Part shown: piece after piece, positions 1-9,499 of the stretch
Layout of the letters: every line of letters begins with the position of its first letter
How positions within the stretch are numbered: position 1 is the stretch's first letter
Notes under the pieces: generated by a model
The model's input: only the letters and a program-made list of their open reading frames with translations
Told to the model about the DNA's origin: nothing
The model's database searches: none
Translations under genes and position numbers: made by a program
Assembly (NCBI RefSeq): GCF_008831285.2
Contig: NW_022204681.1
Coordinates: forward strand, 1 to 14,534
Length of the DNA: 14,534 nt
DNA from: Nymphaea colorata
Taxonomy: Eukaryota; Streptophyta; Magnoliopsida; Nymphaeales; Nymphaeaceae
Direction of reading: 5' to 3'

Positions 1-17
1 CCCAACCCCAACCCCCC
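1..17. repeat. Telomeric repeat tract, C4A2 type, at the left chromosome end
   Basis: The window starts CCC AA CCCC AA CCCCCC and then changes to AT-rich unique sequence. This is the C-rich strand of a CCCCAA (G4T2) telomere read from the end inward, in the orientation expected for a left chromosome end. C4A2 repeats are known from oligohymenophorean ciliates such as Tetrahymena, Glaucoma and Paramecium. Only two or three units are present and the last C run is longer than four, so the tract alone is short evidence. The ciliate genetic code of the adjacent genes supports it independently. Confidence 0.7.
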
Positions 18-155
18 TGCATTTCTCTTAAAAATATTAAATGATAATAGAAATTGATAGGTCATTAAAAATATCAAAACCGTGAGCTGCTGAGAGGATG
101 CATCATCATCTTTCGGTGTAGCCGGTTTAAAAAAATATTTACAGCTAATACATAC
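18..155. other. Short AT-rich subtelomeric spacer, no gene seen
   Basis: About 140 bases of AT-rich sequence lie between the telomere repeat and the start of the first tandem unit. I see no open frame worth reporting and no match to the sequence at the equivalent unit boundary near 5300-5442 or near 9330-9456. Gene 1 is therefore only about 0.3 kb from the chromosome end, with its 3' end facing the telomere. Confidence 0.5.
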
Positions 156-306
156 TATGGATAACGCCTACTTTTATTCTATTACCTATAAGCTATAACT
201 AACCTTAGATGTTCAATGCAAGATTCGGATAAAAAATAATAATCTAAAGCAATACAGCTCTCGAAAAATCGATAGTATTTGATAATGGGTGATTGATGGA
301 TGGTAA
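156..306. repeat. 3' flank of gene 1, near-identical to the 3' flank of gene 2
   Basis: From the string tatgg followed by ataacgcctacttt through to the gene 1 stop codon, this block matches 5443-5593. I count only one or two single-base differences (an extra C next to the start, and CC against C in attacctat/attactat). It is non-coding, AT-rich, and on the minus strand is the 3' untranslated or downstream region. Gene 3 shares only the last 40 or so bases, from about 9456. The left edge marks the end of the duplicated unit. Confidence 0.85.
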
Positions 307-1015
307 TCAGGATGACCTGGTCTTGATGATGATGAATTTGTGGTTTCCCTTCGCTCCCTGGAGTCCCTTCAGATCAGCCAACTTCAAAACACGAAACTGT
401 CGACTCCTCCGTCGAACAGAAGCGGCCGTCATCGATATGATGATTCCAAGCTGAATACTTGTCCTGGACTGCCACGATGGTATAGCGATGCTGGGTCCTT
501 CGCATTCATCTTATCGGAATGAGGAAGTGGGTGTTCCAGATGTCGTCATAGGGATCTCAGCGAGAGAGAACGGGTTTGGTAAGGCTGCCAAAGCAGCTAA
601 GTAATCTGGTAATCCGTATTTTATCTGTGACGTAAAGATGTCTGTAGTGTGAGTATCGATGTTTCCAGATCTGCAGTTGTAGTCCTTCCAGATGACGAAG
701 GAGAAGGAGCGGCCGATGTATTGTAGTTGTTGAACCACATCCAGCGGCTACGGAATGCGTAGCCCACCACGATAGCGTTCAGGAAGGTCGAGAGTTCGAA
801 CACGAAGACGTTCCAGCGGATCCCAGAGTTCGTTGTACCTGTTGGAAAGGGAAGTAGAGAAGCCAGCCAATCTGCCTTACTGCCTGAGACGTAAGTTGGG
901 AAATTACTGGTCAATAGAGTCCCATATTTCGTGAGGTTGTCTTCGTCAAGTTCCCCATTCCTTGCCAGCTTCCCTCTAGGAAGTGAGAGGAAGATAAGCA
1001 TGCCTGATCGCATCT
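307..1015 (-). repeat. Conserved C-terminal domain block, copy 1
   Basis: This block encodes the cysteine-poor C-terminal region shared by all three genes. It reads from just after the last array unit (...CNSYY, then TAG as Gln, then MRSG) through SFPTYVSG-like, FNAIVVGYAF and GRSFSFVIWKDYNC motifs to the stop. It aligns along its whole length to 5594-6310 and 9500-10230 with high base identity and mostly one-base gaps. On the other side of about 1015 similarity to the paralogs drops clearly. Copy 1 carries more one-base losses than copy 2, for example TCCG to TCG, GTTC to GTC and TACTG to TATG between 410 and 450. Confidence 0.75.
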
Positions 1016-2690
1016 AGTAGTAGGAGTTGCAGGCTGTGCACTAAGTGCCTGAAGCGCACGTCGCACAGTTGGCAATAGTGCATGAGGTGCATGATCCGGA
1101 ATTAGGATAAAATCCGCTGAGCAGGTGGTGCACTTCGTTGAACTAGTGCAGGATATGCATTTGTCTGGACATTTTTGCATTGGCCACTGTCTAAGTAAAG
1201 ATTATTAGCGCACGAAGTGCAGGTGGATCCATCTGAGCAGGTAAGGCAACCTGTAAGGCAAGATTTGCATCCTCCAGTTGCCGGATCAACATAGTAGCCA
1301 TTAAGGCATGCAGTGCAGGTTGTTCCGCTAGTACAAGTCTTGCAGTTTTTGGGACAGGAGAAGCATTGGTTTTGCGCATTTTTGTCAGGGTAGTAGCCGC
1401 TGAAGCAAGTGATGCAGCCTGTCCCATTCGTGCAGGTGGCGCAGTCAGAGGCGCAAGGCTTGCATACTCCTGAGTCGAAATAGTAGCCACTGTAGCATTT
1501 GTCACAAGATCTTTACCTTTGCAGCTATAACAATTCGAAGTGCATGGTTTGCATCCATCAGAGTCTGCGTAATAGCCAATAGCATGAGTAGCAGTGGCTC
1601 TTATCTCTGCAGGTTGAGCAATATGGAGGGCATAGTGAGCATCCTGTTTAATCTAAGTAGAAGCCGTCTACGCACGTGGCGCAGCTTTTTGGTCGTAACA
1701 TAGCTTGCAGTTTGATGGGCATGGTGACAACCTGTTTAGGAATTATAAAACCCAGAATAACAGTTAAGGCATGAAGCTCCATTAAAACAATTGAAACAAT
1801 TTGAAGGACAAGATTTGCATGTTTAATCTTAAGCTGTATAAGTGCCGGTTGCGCAAGTGTAGCACATTGAGTCTGAGCAGCTTGAACATTTCTAGTTTTG
1901 CAAGTTTGACATTGAGTTGATGCCCAATATAGACCAGTATCACAGGAAGTGCACTAAGTGCTACTTGAGCAATACGAACAATTAGGAGGACACGGTTTGC
2001 ATCCTGTGGACTAGCTAAGTACCCATCTTACAACTATTACATCCGGGATAAGTTGAGCAATCAACACAGTTTTCTGAGCAAGCTGTACATTTCTGAGAAT
2101 CGAAATAAAAACTAGCAACACAAGTGGAACAAGTGGTTTAGTCTGAGCATGTTCGCAATTTTAGATGCAGCGCTTACATTTACCTTCGTAGATGAAATAG
2201 CCCGCGCTACATGTAGTACAGACTCCATTTGAACATGATAGGCAGTTTTCACTGCAAGCAACGCATCCCGTCGGAGTCGCCACATAACCGGTGATACAAG
2301 CTTACACGAAGTTGCATCCTAACAGCTGTTACAATTTGACGTGCAAGCCTTGCATCCTGACAGAGAATTATAGAAACCAGAAAGACATGTGGTGCAGGTC
2401 GATCCATCTGCACACCTCATGCAGTTAGGCCCACAAGGTTTGCATACTCCACTCTAGAGATAGACAAAATTTGTATAACATTGTGACAACCATCTTTTGA
2501 GCAGGTTTGGCAGGCTGAAGGACATGCTATGCACGTATTTTGGTCTGACAGGTAATACTTCGTATAGCAGGCTGAACAGTCGCCACCCGAACAACTTAAC
2601 AGAAAGAATCGCAGACTTAGTATGTTCCGGTGACCATTAGTGATAGGAGCACCACCAGATGATTTGGTGGTTTCTTCTCAGCAACAACAT
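307..2690 (-). CDS. Secreted cysteine-repeat protein, tandem paralog 1, reading frame broken by indels
   Basis: The ATG at 2690-2688 begins MLLLRRNHQIIW, a signal peptide matching gene 3. The TGA stop at 309-307 follows ...FIIIKTRSS in the intact gene 2 copy. Between them lie about 18 furin/VSP-like units (about 2600 down to 1020) of the form C-x2-C-x3-C-x2-C-x5-C-x2-C-x2-G-Y-Y. The cleanest stretch is about 1505-1195, for example CKPCASDCATCTNGTGC. A cysteine-poor C-terminal domain follows (about 1015-307). TAA or TAG is read as Gln, for example the TAA at 2619-2617 that is CAA in gene 2. The frame is lost repeatedly: a missing C about codon 12, a missing A near 1165, and several losses in 340-560. 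The product would be exported and disulfide-rich; its function is unknown. As given it cannot make a full protein. It is the most damaged copy and the nearest to the telomere. Confidence 0.75.
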
Positions 2691-2708
2691 CTCAATATTT
2701 AATTATAA
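2691..2708 (-). promoter_or_regulatory. AT-rich element directly upstream of the gene 1 start, identical in gene 3
   Basis: Read on the minus strand this is TTATAATTAAATATTGAG followed immediately by the ATG. The same 18 bases precede the gene 3 start (11598-11615), and sequence beyond them diverges. Gene 2 has a related AT-rich run (TATATAATC...) at 8146-8170. Ciliates commonly have very short 5' untranslated regions, so this could be core promoter, transcription start region or leader. The role is inferred only from conservation and position. Confidence 0.4.
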
Positions 2709-5442
2709 GAATGCAATCAAACTATCCGCATTTAAACAATCAAGTCAAATAAGGCCATCGAAAAACAGGTTTTTTAAGGATTATTTTCACATCCATGGAG
2801 TTTTCTGGCCATTATTTAATAAGGGCATACCAAAAAGGCAAGGATTTGACATCAAAGTAAAAATGGTTCAGTATAAGTTCAAAAAAATTGTTTATGTATT
2901 CTGTTAAAAAGGCTTATTTTTGATTGCCCAATAGTTTCTTTTCTGTCATTCGATTTTGAGCTTACCAGATATTGATTTGGAGGATGGCGCAACTTCTTTT
3001 CCCTTAGTTTCAATATAGTAAAGGAAAAGAAATTAAAGGAATGCGAGAACACAATGCTTTCTTATTTAATGATGTCCTCTGCCAAACGAATCCTCATGAA
3101 AAATGAAGAAGTGATTGTCTTCCTGTTTGATTTATACTATTTTTCATGAGTCTTACGCATTCATGGATGTTTCAACAGAAGATATAAGCGTAGCGATGTC
3201 TAAATAGAATAAACTCTTACGAATACAGTTTCAGAAAGACCTCACTACAATCATTTCCGTCTGTTATCCCAAAATATGTTCTAAGAAAGCGTATTTTCGC
3301 CTAATAATTCATTTTTCCTTCTCAAATACAACTTCATTGAAAATGAATCATTTTAAACCCATTTTCGCTTTGGGAGTTACCTCAGTGGCACAAAAACAGT
3401 GCCCTAGTTCCTTTATATTTTAAAGTGAGATTTTCTCTCAATATAAATCAAGTCATAAATCAAATATTAGAGCTTACCATCATACGCATAATCAACACAA
3501 AAGAAACTCCTCAAATAAAGAATAAATAACAATACCAAAATAATAAGAAACAAGATTTGTGGAAGAACGATGATTCTCTTGGGCTCCACAAAAAATAGGC
3601 CAAATACATAATTTGTGTTGGAGAAGGCCATCCTTTCCAAATGTTATACTAATTATTATGTTGGCCATCGACTATAGTTTTATGCAAATTATAGTGAAAT
3701 CTTTGAGATGAATCACGTTTCGAGAATAGAAGTGATTTTATGCACGAGTTTATTAATATTTTTTCCATTTTTTTCTTATGTTTTTGTATGAGTTTTGCAG
3801 GGTGGGACCTCATTTTATCTTAAAATTTGGTAGAAGGGTGCTCATATGTTCAAGGAGTATATCCCAGCCTGCTCGCCTTATCTATAAATTTGGGGCAAAT
3901 GAGAAACCATCACCATATCGATGGTCCCTCAGTCGGAGGAAAAGACCGAAGGCAAGCGCACTCACGGATTAGTTCCCTCCTTCAAGTATAAACATTTAGT
4001 TGTTCTATAGACTCCTAAAAACGCCCCCAAACAGAAAAATAACACTGTTTTTCTTATTTGTAAAATTTATAGATTGGATGAAGAGTATGCCAAAAGCAAA
4101 ATAATAAAATTTATGCTGTTTTTAAAACAATAAACTGTCATCGGGTAAATTGTGTGCCTGCATCTGTAGTTCTAAAATGGTGCTGCAGATAACCTCTAAA
4201 ATGAGAGGCACACAGAGAAAGTAAGAGATGCATGCGGAGCTATTTTTAGGCCTTCAGAAGATGTCTTATTGGTATTGGAATGGCTATCAATAATTGCGTA
4301 AAAATGCTTAGTATGAACTGTAGAATCGTGATAAATTGGCTTGGAATGTCTATGATTTCGCCGATAAATGGCGAGGGTCCGATGAGCACTACCGAAGCTC
4401 ATCATCCACCACCTAACTTGCGTAGACTTATTCCAATCGTAAAATAGGGATGATGAGGGAATCACTAATAACTTTTAGTGGACTATCAACCGCCATCCAT
4501 CGATCATCAACGGCCATGGCAGCACAGCAAAGAATTAATAAAATCGTAAAATTAAAATACAGTGGACTTCTTAATTTTGGTCTGAATTCACAATACCAAA
4601 ACAACTATGATTATTGCAGCTATTAAACCAGAATTTAAGCATGAATATGCCTATTTTATATATCATCCAAATTTTACAACAAAAATTGCTTATTTAGGAT
4701 TTTTGGAGTCCAAAGGGCCATCCTTTCATTCACGTATAATTGTCGGTTATTCCTACACCGTTTTCCCAATTAATAATAATATATAATTAACAATTCATAT
4801 ATCAAAGCTTCATTGGTACGCTTTTCACAAAAGAGGCCTAGAATTGTTGAGACAGTTTGAAGATACGAATAGATGCAATGAGTAGGCTCTTATTATTTAC
4901 TTACTTTACTTAAGACCATCAAAAGGGCTCCAGTGTTCAAAGAAACATGCATGTTGACCTCCAGACAATTAATAATAAAATGATAATGGCTACAACATCC
5001 AATCATAGTATTTAGATGCAAATCTGTGGTCTATTTTTAGAAAACATAATTTAGATGATGTTTTTTGGGGTAATATAGCTGATTAATAACTTAAATAGGT
5101 GATAAACTTCCTTAACGACCTCAGAATAGCATCAAAAATGATCATATTGATGATAATATATCATCAATTTTGCAATATTCATCTTCTTTCTGTGCTTTTA
5201 CCGAGCACTCTCCTGATACAATAGGAATAGGCACATAGGCCAAATGCCGTGAAGAAAGTAACTGCTGCCCTCCATTATGTCTGACATTTTTACCTCACTT
5301 TGAGGTATGGCTGGAACTCGTTCAGGCCTTCATTATTTAGATTTCATGTGTCATATCTGAGATGATATGAAGACTCGCTTATTTATGATCTCTTCAAATT
5401 TCAAAAGGCTTATTAGTTGGAGACCTTTAACTGAAACTATAG
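2709..5442. other. Intergenic region 1: no convincing gene, colinear with the gene 3 upstream region
   Basis: About 2.7 kb of AT-rich sequence. Blocks match the region upstream of gene 3 in the same order: 2943-3030 with 11850-11940 (shared gaggatggcg), 3640-3780 with 12530-12660 (shared motif around tttgagat-aatc), a shared atatcgatggtcc near 3918 and 12817, 4510-4600 with 13235-13330 (shared catggca-cacagcaaa and cttcttaat), 4865-4900 with 13610-13650 (shared gaatagatgcaat), and 5150-5200 with 13910-13970. The first two are also in the gene 2 upstream region. Open frames here are not kept between copies, so I read it as diverged duplicated non-coding DNA. A minus-strand frame from 4507 to 3962 stays open under the ciliate code but is not conserved. 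Confidence 0.6.
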
Positions 5443-5593
5443 TATGGCATAACGCCTACTTTTATTCTATTACTATAAGCTATAACTAACCTTAGATGTT
5501 CAATGCAAGATTCGGATAAAAAATAATAATCTAAAGCAATACAGCTCTCGAAAAATCGATAGTATTTGATAATGGGTGATTGATGGATGGTAA
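5443..5593. repeat. 3' flank of gene 2, near-identical to the 3' flank of gene 1
   Basis: Second copy of the 156-306 block, starting at tatggc/ataacgcc and running to the gene 2 stop codon. It is the downstream region of gene 2 on the minus strand and marks the junction between tandem units 1 and 2. Sequence to its left (5300-5442) has no counterpart next to the telomere, so the shared unit begins sharply here. Confidence 0.85.
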
Positions 5594-6310
5594 TCAGGAT
5601 GACCTGGTCTTGATGATGATGAATTTGTGGTTTCCCTTCGCTCCCTGGAGTCCCTTCAGATCAGCCAACTTCAGAAACACGAAACTGTCGACTCCTCCGT
5701 CCGAACAGAAACGCCCGTTCATCGATACTGATGATTCCAATGATGAATACTTGTCCTGGACTGCCACGATGGTATAGGCGATGCTGGGGTCCTTCGCATT
5801 CATCTATCGAGATGAGGAAGTGGGTGTTCCAGATGTCGTCGTAGGGATTCTCAGCGAGAAGAGAAGAGGTTTAGTGAGGAGGCCAAAAGCAGCTAAGTAG
5901 GTGTGGTAAATCGGATAGTTTTGGTCAAGGAAGAAAAGGAGCTCGATACTTGGGAGTCGTCGACGTGTTCCAGATCTGCAGTTGTAGTCCTTCCAGATGA
6001 CGAAGGAGAAGGAGCGGCCGATATACTTGTAGTTGTTGAACCACATCCAGTGTCGGAAGCATAGCCCACCACGATAGCGTTCAGGAAAGGGTCGGAGAGT
6101 TCAAAACGAAGACGTTCCAGGCGGGATCCCAAGTTCATTGTACCTCTTGGAAAGGGAAGTGAGAAGCCAGCCAATCTGCCTTACTGCCTGAGACGTAAGT
6201 TGGGAAATTACTGTCAATAGCATCCCAAATCTTCGTGAGATTGTCTTGTGTGAATTATCCCATCCTTGCCAACTTCCATCAAGGAAGCGAGAATACGAAG
6301 AGAAGCACTG
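5594..6310 (-). repeat. Conserved C-terminal domain block, copy 2
   Basis: Copy 2 of the shared C-terminal region, with the best preserved end: the last 68 codons (5803-5594) are open without change. Differences from copy 3 include third-position changes, such as GCC TAT against GCG TAC for Ala-Tyr, and one Leu/Met replacement, alongside one-base gaps. The mix suggests the copies evolved as coding sequence. The block begins after YY-Q(TAG)-LQSGQC at the end of the cysteine array. Confidence 0.75.
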
Positions 6311-8145
6311 GCCTGATTGTAGCTAGTAATAAGGAATGCAAGAAGTGCATGTGGTGGCTGAGGAACATGTCGCACAGTTGGAAATAGAGCAGGCAGAGCA
6401 TGATCCGGAATTAAGATAATATCCGCTTGCACAAGTAGTGCAAGTGCTGGGATCACTGCAAACCAGGCATTTGTTTGGACAGTCCCTGCATTAGTTGCCA
6501 TCGTGTAAGTAGAAGCCAAAAGCGCAAGAAGTACAATTAAACTCGAGCCAGCTGAGCAGGTCCTACAGCTCTAAGAGCAAGTATTGCATGATCCAAGCGG
6601 ATGAGCGTAATATCCATCGTTGCATAGCCGACAAGTCTTTTCATCTACGCCCATTTGGCAGTTTTCGGAGTTGGGCTGGCATCCAGAAGGACTTTGGTAG
6701 TAACCATTGAAGCATGAAGTACAGCCTGCACTGCTCGAACAGACAGCGCAGCCAGAAGCGCAAGGCGAACATTTTCCTGAGGCCAGGTAGTAACCACTAT
6801 AGCAGGAGCTGCATACTGTCCCACTTGTACAAGCGGAGCAAAAGGATGAACAAGTTTGCATCCACTAGCATCAGAGTAATACCCACTAGGACATGTAATA
6901 CATCCATTTGGAGCTTTGGTGTAGCCATTTAAGCATGTGACGCAACTTGTCCATTCTTGCAGGTAGCACAGCCAGAGGTGCAAGGCTTGCATGATCCTGA
7001 CTCCAGATAGTAGCCTTTTTAGCATGATGTGCAGAAATCCTTAGTCTTGCAGGAATAACAATTGGTGACGCATTTGCTGCACCCGATTCCGGAGTCTGCA
7101 TAGTAGCCAACCTTGCATTGGATACAGCTGGTTGAGTTTCTGCAAAGATTGCAATTTGATGAGCACGGCTAGCAACCTTACTTGCCTATGTAATATCTAT
7201 CGTAGCATTGCGAGCATGATGTGCCATCGCTGCATGATTGGCAGTTATTGGGCAAGATTTGCAAGAAGTTTGAGTTGATTCAAGATAAAAGGCCTCTTTG
7301 CAAGTTATGCAAGTACTGCCCTGCAAAAGTTACAATTTAAGATGCTGCAAGCTTTGCAGGCATTTGCCTTCAGCTAGTAACCATCAAGGCAGCCCCAACA
7401 TTGGCCACTAGACAATAGGCACAATTTTAAATAGAACAAAGGCTACACTTTGAGCCCTCGCTTGTATATCCAATTTTGCATTGATTGCAGGTGGTCCCAC
7501 TTGAGCAAGCGTTGCAGTCTGAGAAACAAGGCTTGCACTCATTATTGGTCGAATAGTATTTACCAACACAGCGTCACATTTAGTTTCATCTTACACGCAG
7601 CGCAACCTGAACTGCAAGCCTAGCATCCATTTGGAGTGTTGAAGTAGCCAGTATCACATGTAGTGCAGCTGGTTTCGCTTGTACAGCTGAGGCAATTCGC
7701 ACCACAGGGCCTACACATACTTGAGGAACGGTAAAATCCGATCAAGCAAGTGTCACAGGTGTTCCAGTTGAGCAGGTGTCGCAATTGACCATGCAAGGGA
7801 AGCATCCTGTTGAGGTAGCATAGTATCCAGGAGTGCATTAACTGCAAGCAACTCCATCTGTGCAAGAATTGCAGTTAGGCGCGCAATTTTTGCATTGTCC
7901 TGAGTCTAAATAGTAGCCATTGCTCTAGCATGTTTAGCAAATATCTTTTGTTGTGCAAGAGGTGCAATATGGCATGCATGATTAGCATGTTGCTTGTGCA
8001 GTCAGATAGTAAGAGCTTTTGCATTTGATACAGGTGTTAGATGAGCATGAAAGCAATTAATATCACAAACTTGGTATGTTCTGTTGACCAGGATGCATAG
8101 GACTACCAGCCAGATGATTTGGTGATTTTTCTTCATCAACAACAT
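5594..8145 (-). CDS. Secreted cysteine-repeat protein, tandem paralog 2, reading frame broken by indels
   Basis: Longest copy. The ATG at 8145-8143 opens MLLMKKNHQIIWLVVLCI, a signal peptide that ends ...NRTYQV before the first cysteine; the Gln here is CAA at 8073-8071 where genes 1 and 3 have TAA. About 20 cysteine units follow (about 8066-6310), such as CQSCMPYCTSCTTKDIC and CRPCGANCLSCTSETSC, several using TAG for Gln (for example 7622-7620, inside NGC-Q-ACSSGC). The C-terminal domain ends in an intact 68-residue run from MNAKDPSIAY to KTRSS and a TGA at 5596-5594. One-base frame breaks occur just after the first CDINC, near 7760, near 6850 and at several points between 5810 and 6180. There is no transmembrane helix or GPI-type hydrophobic tail, so a soluble secreted product is likely. 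Its biological role is unknown. Confidence 0.75.
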
Positions 8146-8170
8146 ATCTTAGAATTGATTATATAATTTA
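8146..8170 (-). promoter_or_regulatory. AT-rich sequence directly upstream of the gene 2 start
   Basis: On the minus strand TAAATTATATAATCAATTC is followed by TAAGAT and the ATG. It occupies the place of the 18-base element that is identical in genes 1 and 3 and keeps its AT-rich character with a few changes. Probably core promoter or short leader. Assigned by position and comparison only. Confidence 0.3.
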
Positions 8171-9456
8171 AGGCAGTAAACCAGCATTAATGCAATCACA
8201 TTAAATAAAGTTTCAATTTTTTGGATTATTTAAGTTTTTTCTTGAGTGGCATGATGATCTTTGTGGTTATTTACTTTGATTATACTAAAAAAGGATTCAT
8301 TAGCATTAAAAGTTAATAGGGGTTATAACTCCAGACAAATTTTATTATATTTTTCGCTTGAAAGTAGTTATTTCCCATTGTCAAGATGGCTCTTGGTTTG
8401 CAGTCAATTATGGGGCAACCTGATAATCATTTGAGGATGGTCGGGACTTTATTTTTCCATTTATTTGGGGTATAACAAGAAGTAAAAATTAAAATGAGTC
8501 CACAAGTTATTTTTATAAGATAGAGTTATTGGATAAGGGAGCTCTCTTGATGGACTAGCATAAATGATCCCTTCTTTTCCATTTATCTTGCGATAAATCC
8601 TTACTGATGCCTTAACAAAAAATAATGAAAAATAATCAAGCCATAAACAAGTATCACTTAGAAATATATTTTCGAAATGTCCAGGCTGTGAGGATCTGAA
8701 CCTATCCTTCATAAGATTATTCAGACAACTTATTTCGCCACCATTATACATTTCTTTATTAGTAAAATTTCTTCAAAAATAGATCATTTGATAAGCATTT
8801 AAGCCTTCAAACCTCTCTGATTGATAAAAAAATATTATTTAACTATTCTACATCTTTATTTTTTTTTTTCTTCCAAAATTGAGATAATTATAAAAGCTTA
8901 TTCATTAAATGAGTTCCCGATATTCGAAGAAAAAAGTTATGAATTGATTTAAAAAAGCTTATTTTACACACAAATCGATACTCTTTTGAATTTTTAGCAC
9001 AGCCAGGGCCTATTTTAAATTTATTCTTAGAAAGGACCCTGTTTAAAATTTTAGTTTAAGTATTATGTTTCCATCGATTAAAGTTTAACGACAGATTATA
9101 CTAGAAGAGTTTCAGATAAATCACTTTTTGATACTAACAATGGCTTTACGCATAACATTATTTATATTTTTCATTTATCATTTTCCCTCTCTTAAATTTG
9201 TATGCCTATTAGGCAGTAGAGACTCATAGCCTCCTCATATTTGATTAGGAATGAGGCCAATAACCTAGAAGGAAACATACCCTGCCAAATCTCCATTTAA
9301 GTGTGAGATAGTGCGGAGATGCATGTGATTAAGGTTAAGCCTTTCAGATCTCGTGAATATCTTAGAGCGGATAACTAATTAAAGAAAAAAAAATGCTGAA
9401 TTTGATCCACTATCTCGGAAAAGTGTAAATTTATTATGCTCATCCTAGCATTGATA
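8171..9456. other. Intergenic region 2: no gene seen, shortened copy of the other upstream regions
   Basis: About 1.3 kb, AT-rich. The proximal 900 bases align in order with the regions upstream of genes 1 and 3: a gaggatgg block near 8433, and attatgtttccatcgatta with the following agataaatcac block near 9063-9125, which sits 928 bases from the gene 2 start against about 960-980 in the other two. The distal blocks found at 4510-4900 and 13235-13650 are absent. Sequence runs directly into the 3' end of gene 3, so the middle tandem unit is about 1.5 kb shorter. Confidence 0.55.
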
Positions 9457-9478
9457 GTATTTGATATGTATTTGATAA
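9457..9478. repeat. 11-base tandem duplication downstream of gene 3
   Basis: GTATTTGATAT is followed directly by GTATTTGATAA. Genes 1 and 2 have a single GTATTTGATAA at the same place. This is a small slippage or junction duplication at the very edge of the sequence shared by the three copies. Confidence 0.7.
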
Positions 9479-9499
9479 TGGGTGATTGATGGATGGTAA

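Noticed and set aside
3962-4507. Minus-strand frame of about 180 codons, open when TAA/TAG are read as Gln, starting MIDGWRLIVHQK.
   Set aside because: The homologous intergenic region upstream of gene 3 does not keep the frame. With TGA as the only stop, such lengths are expected by chance in AT-rich DNA, and no motif is recognisable.
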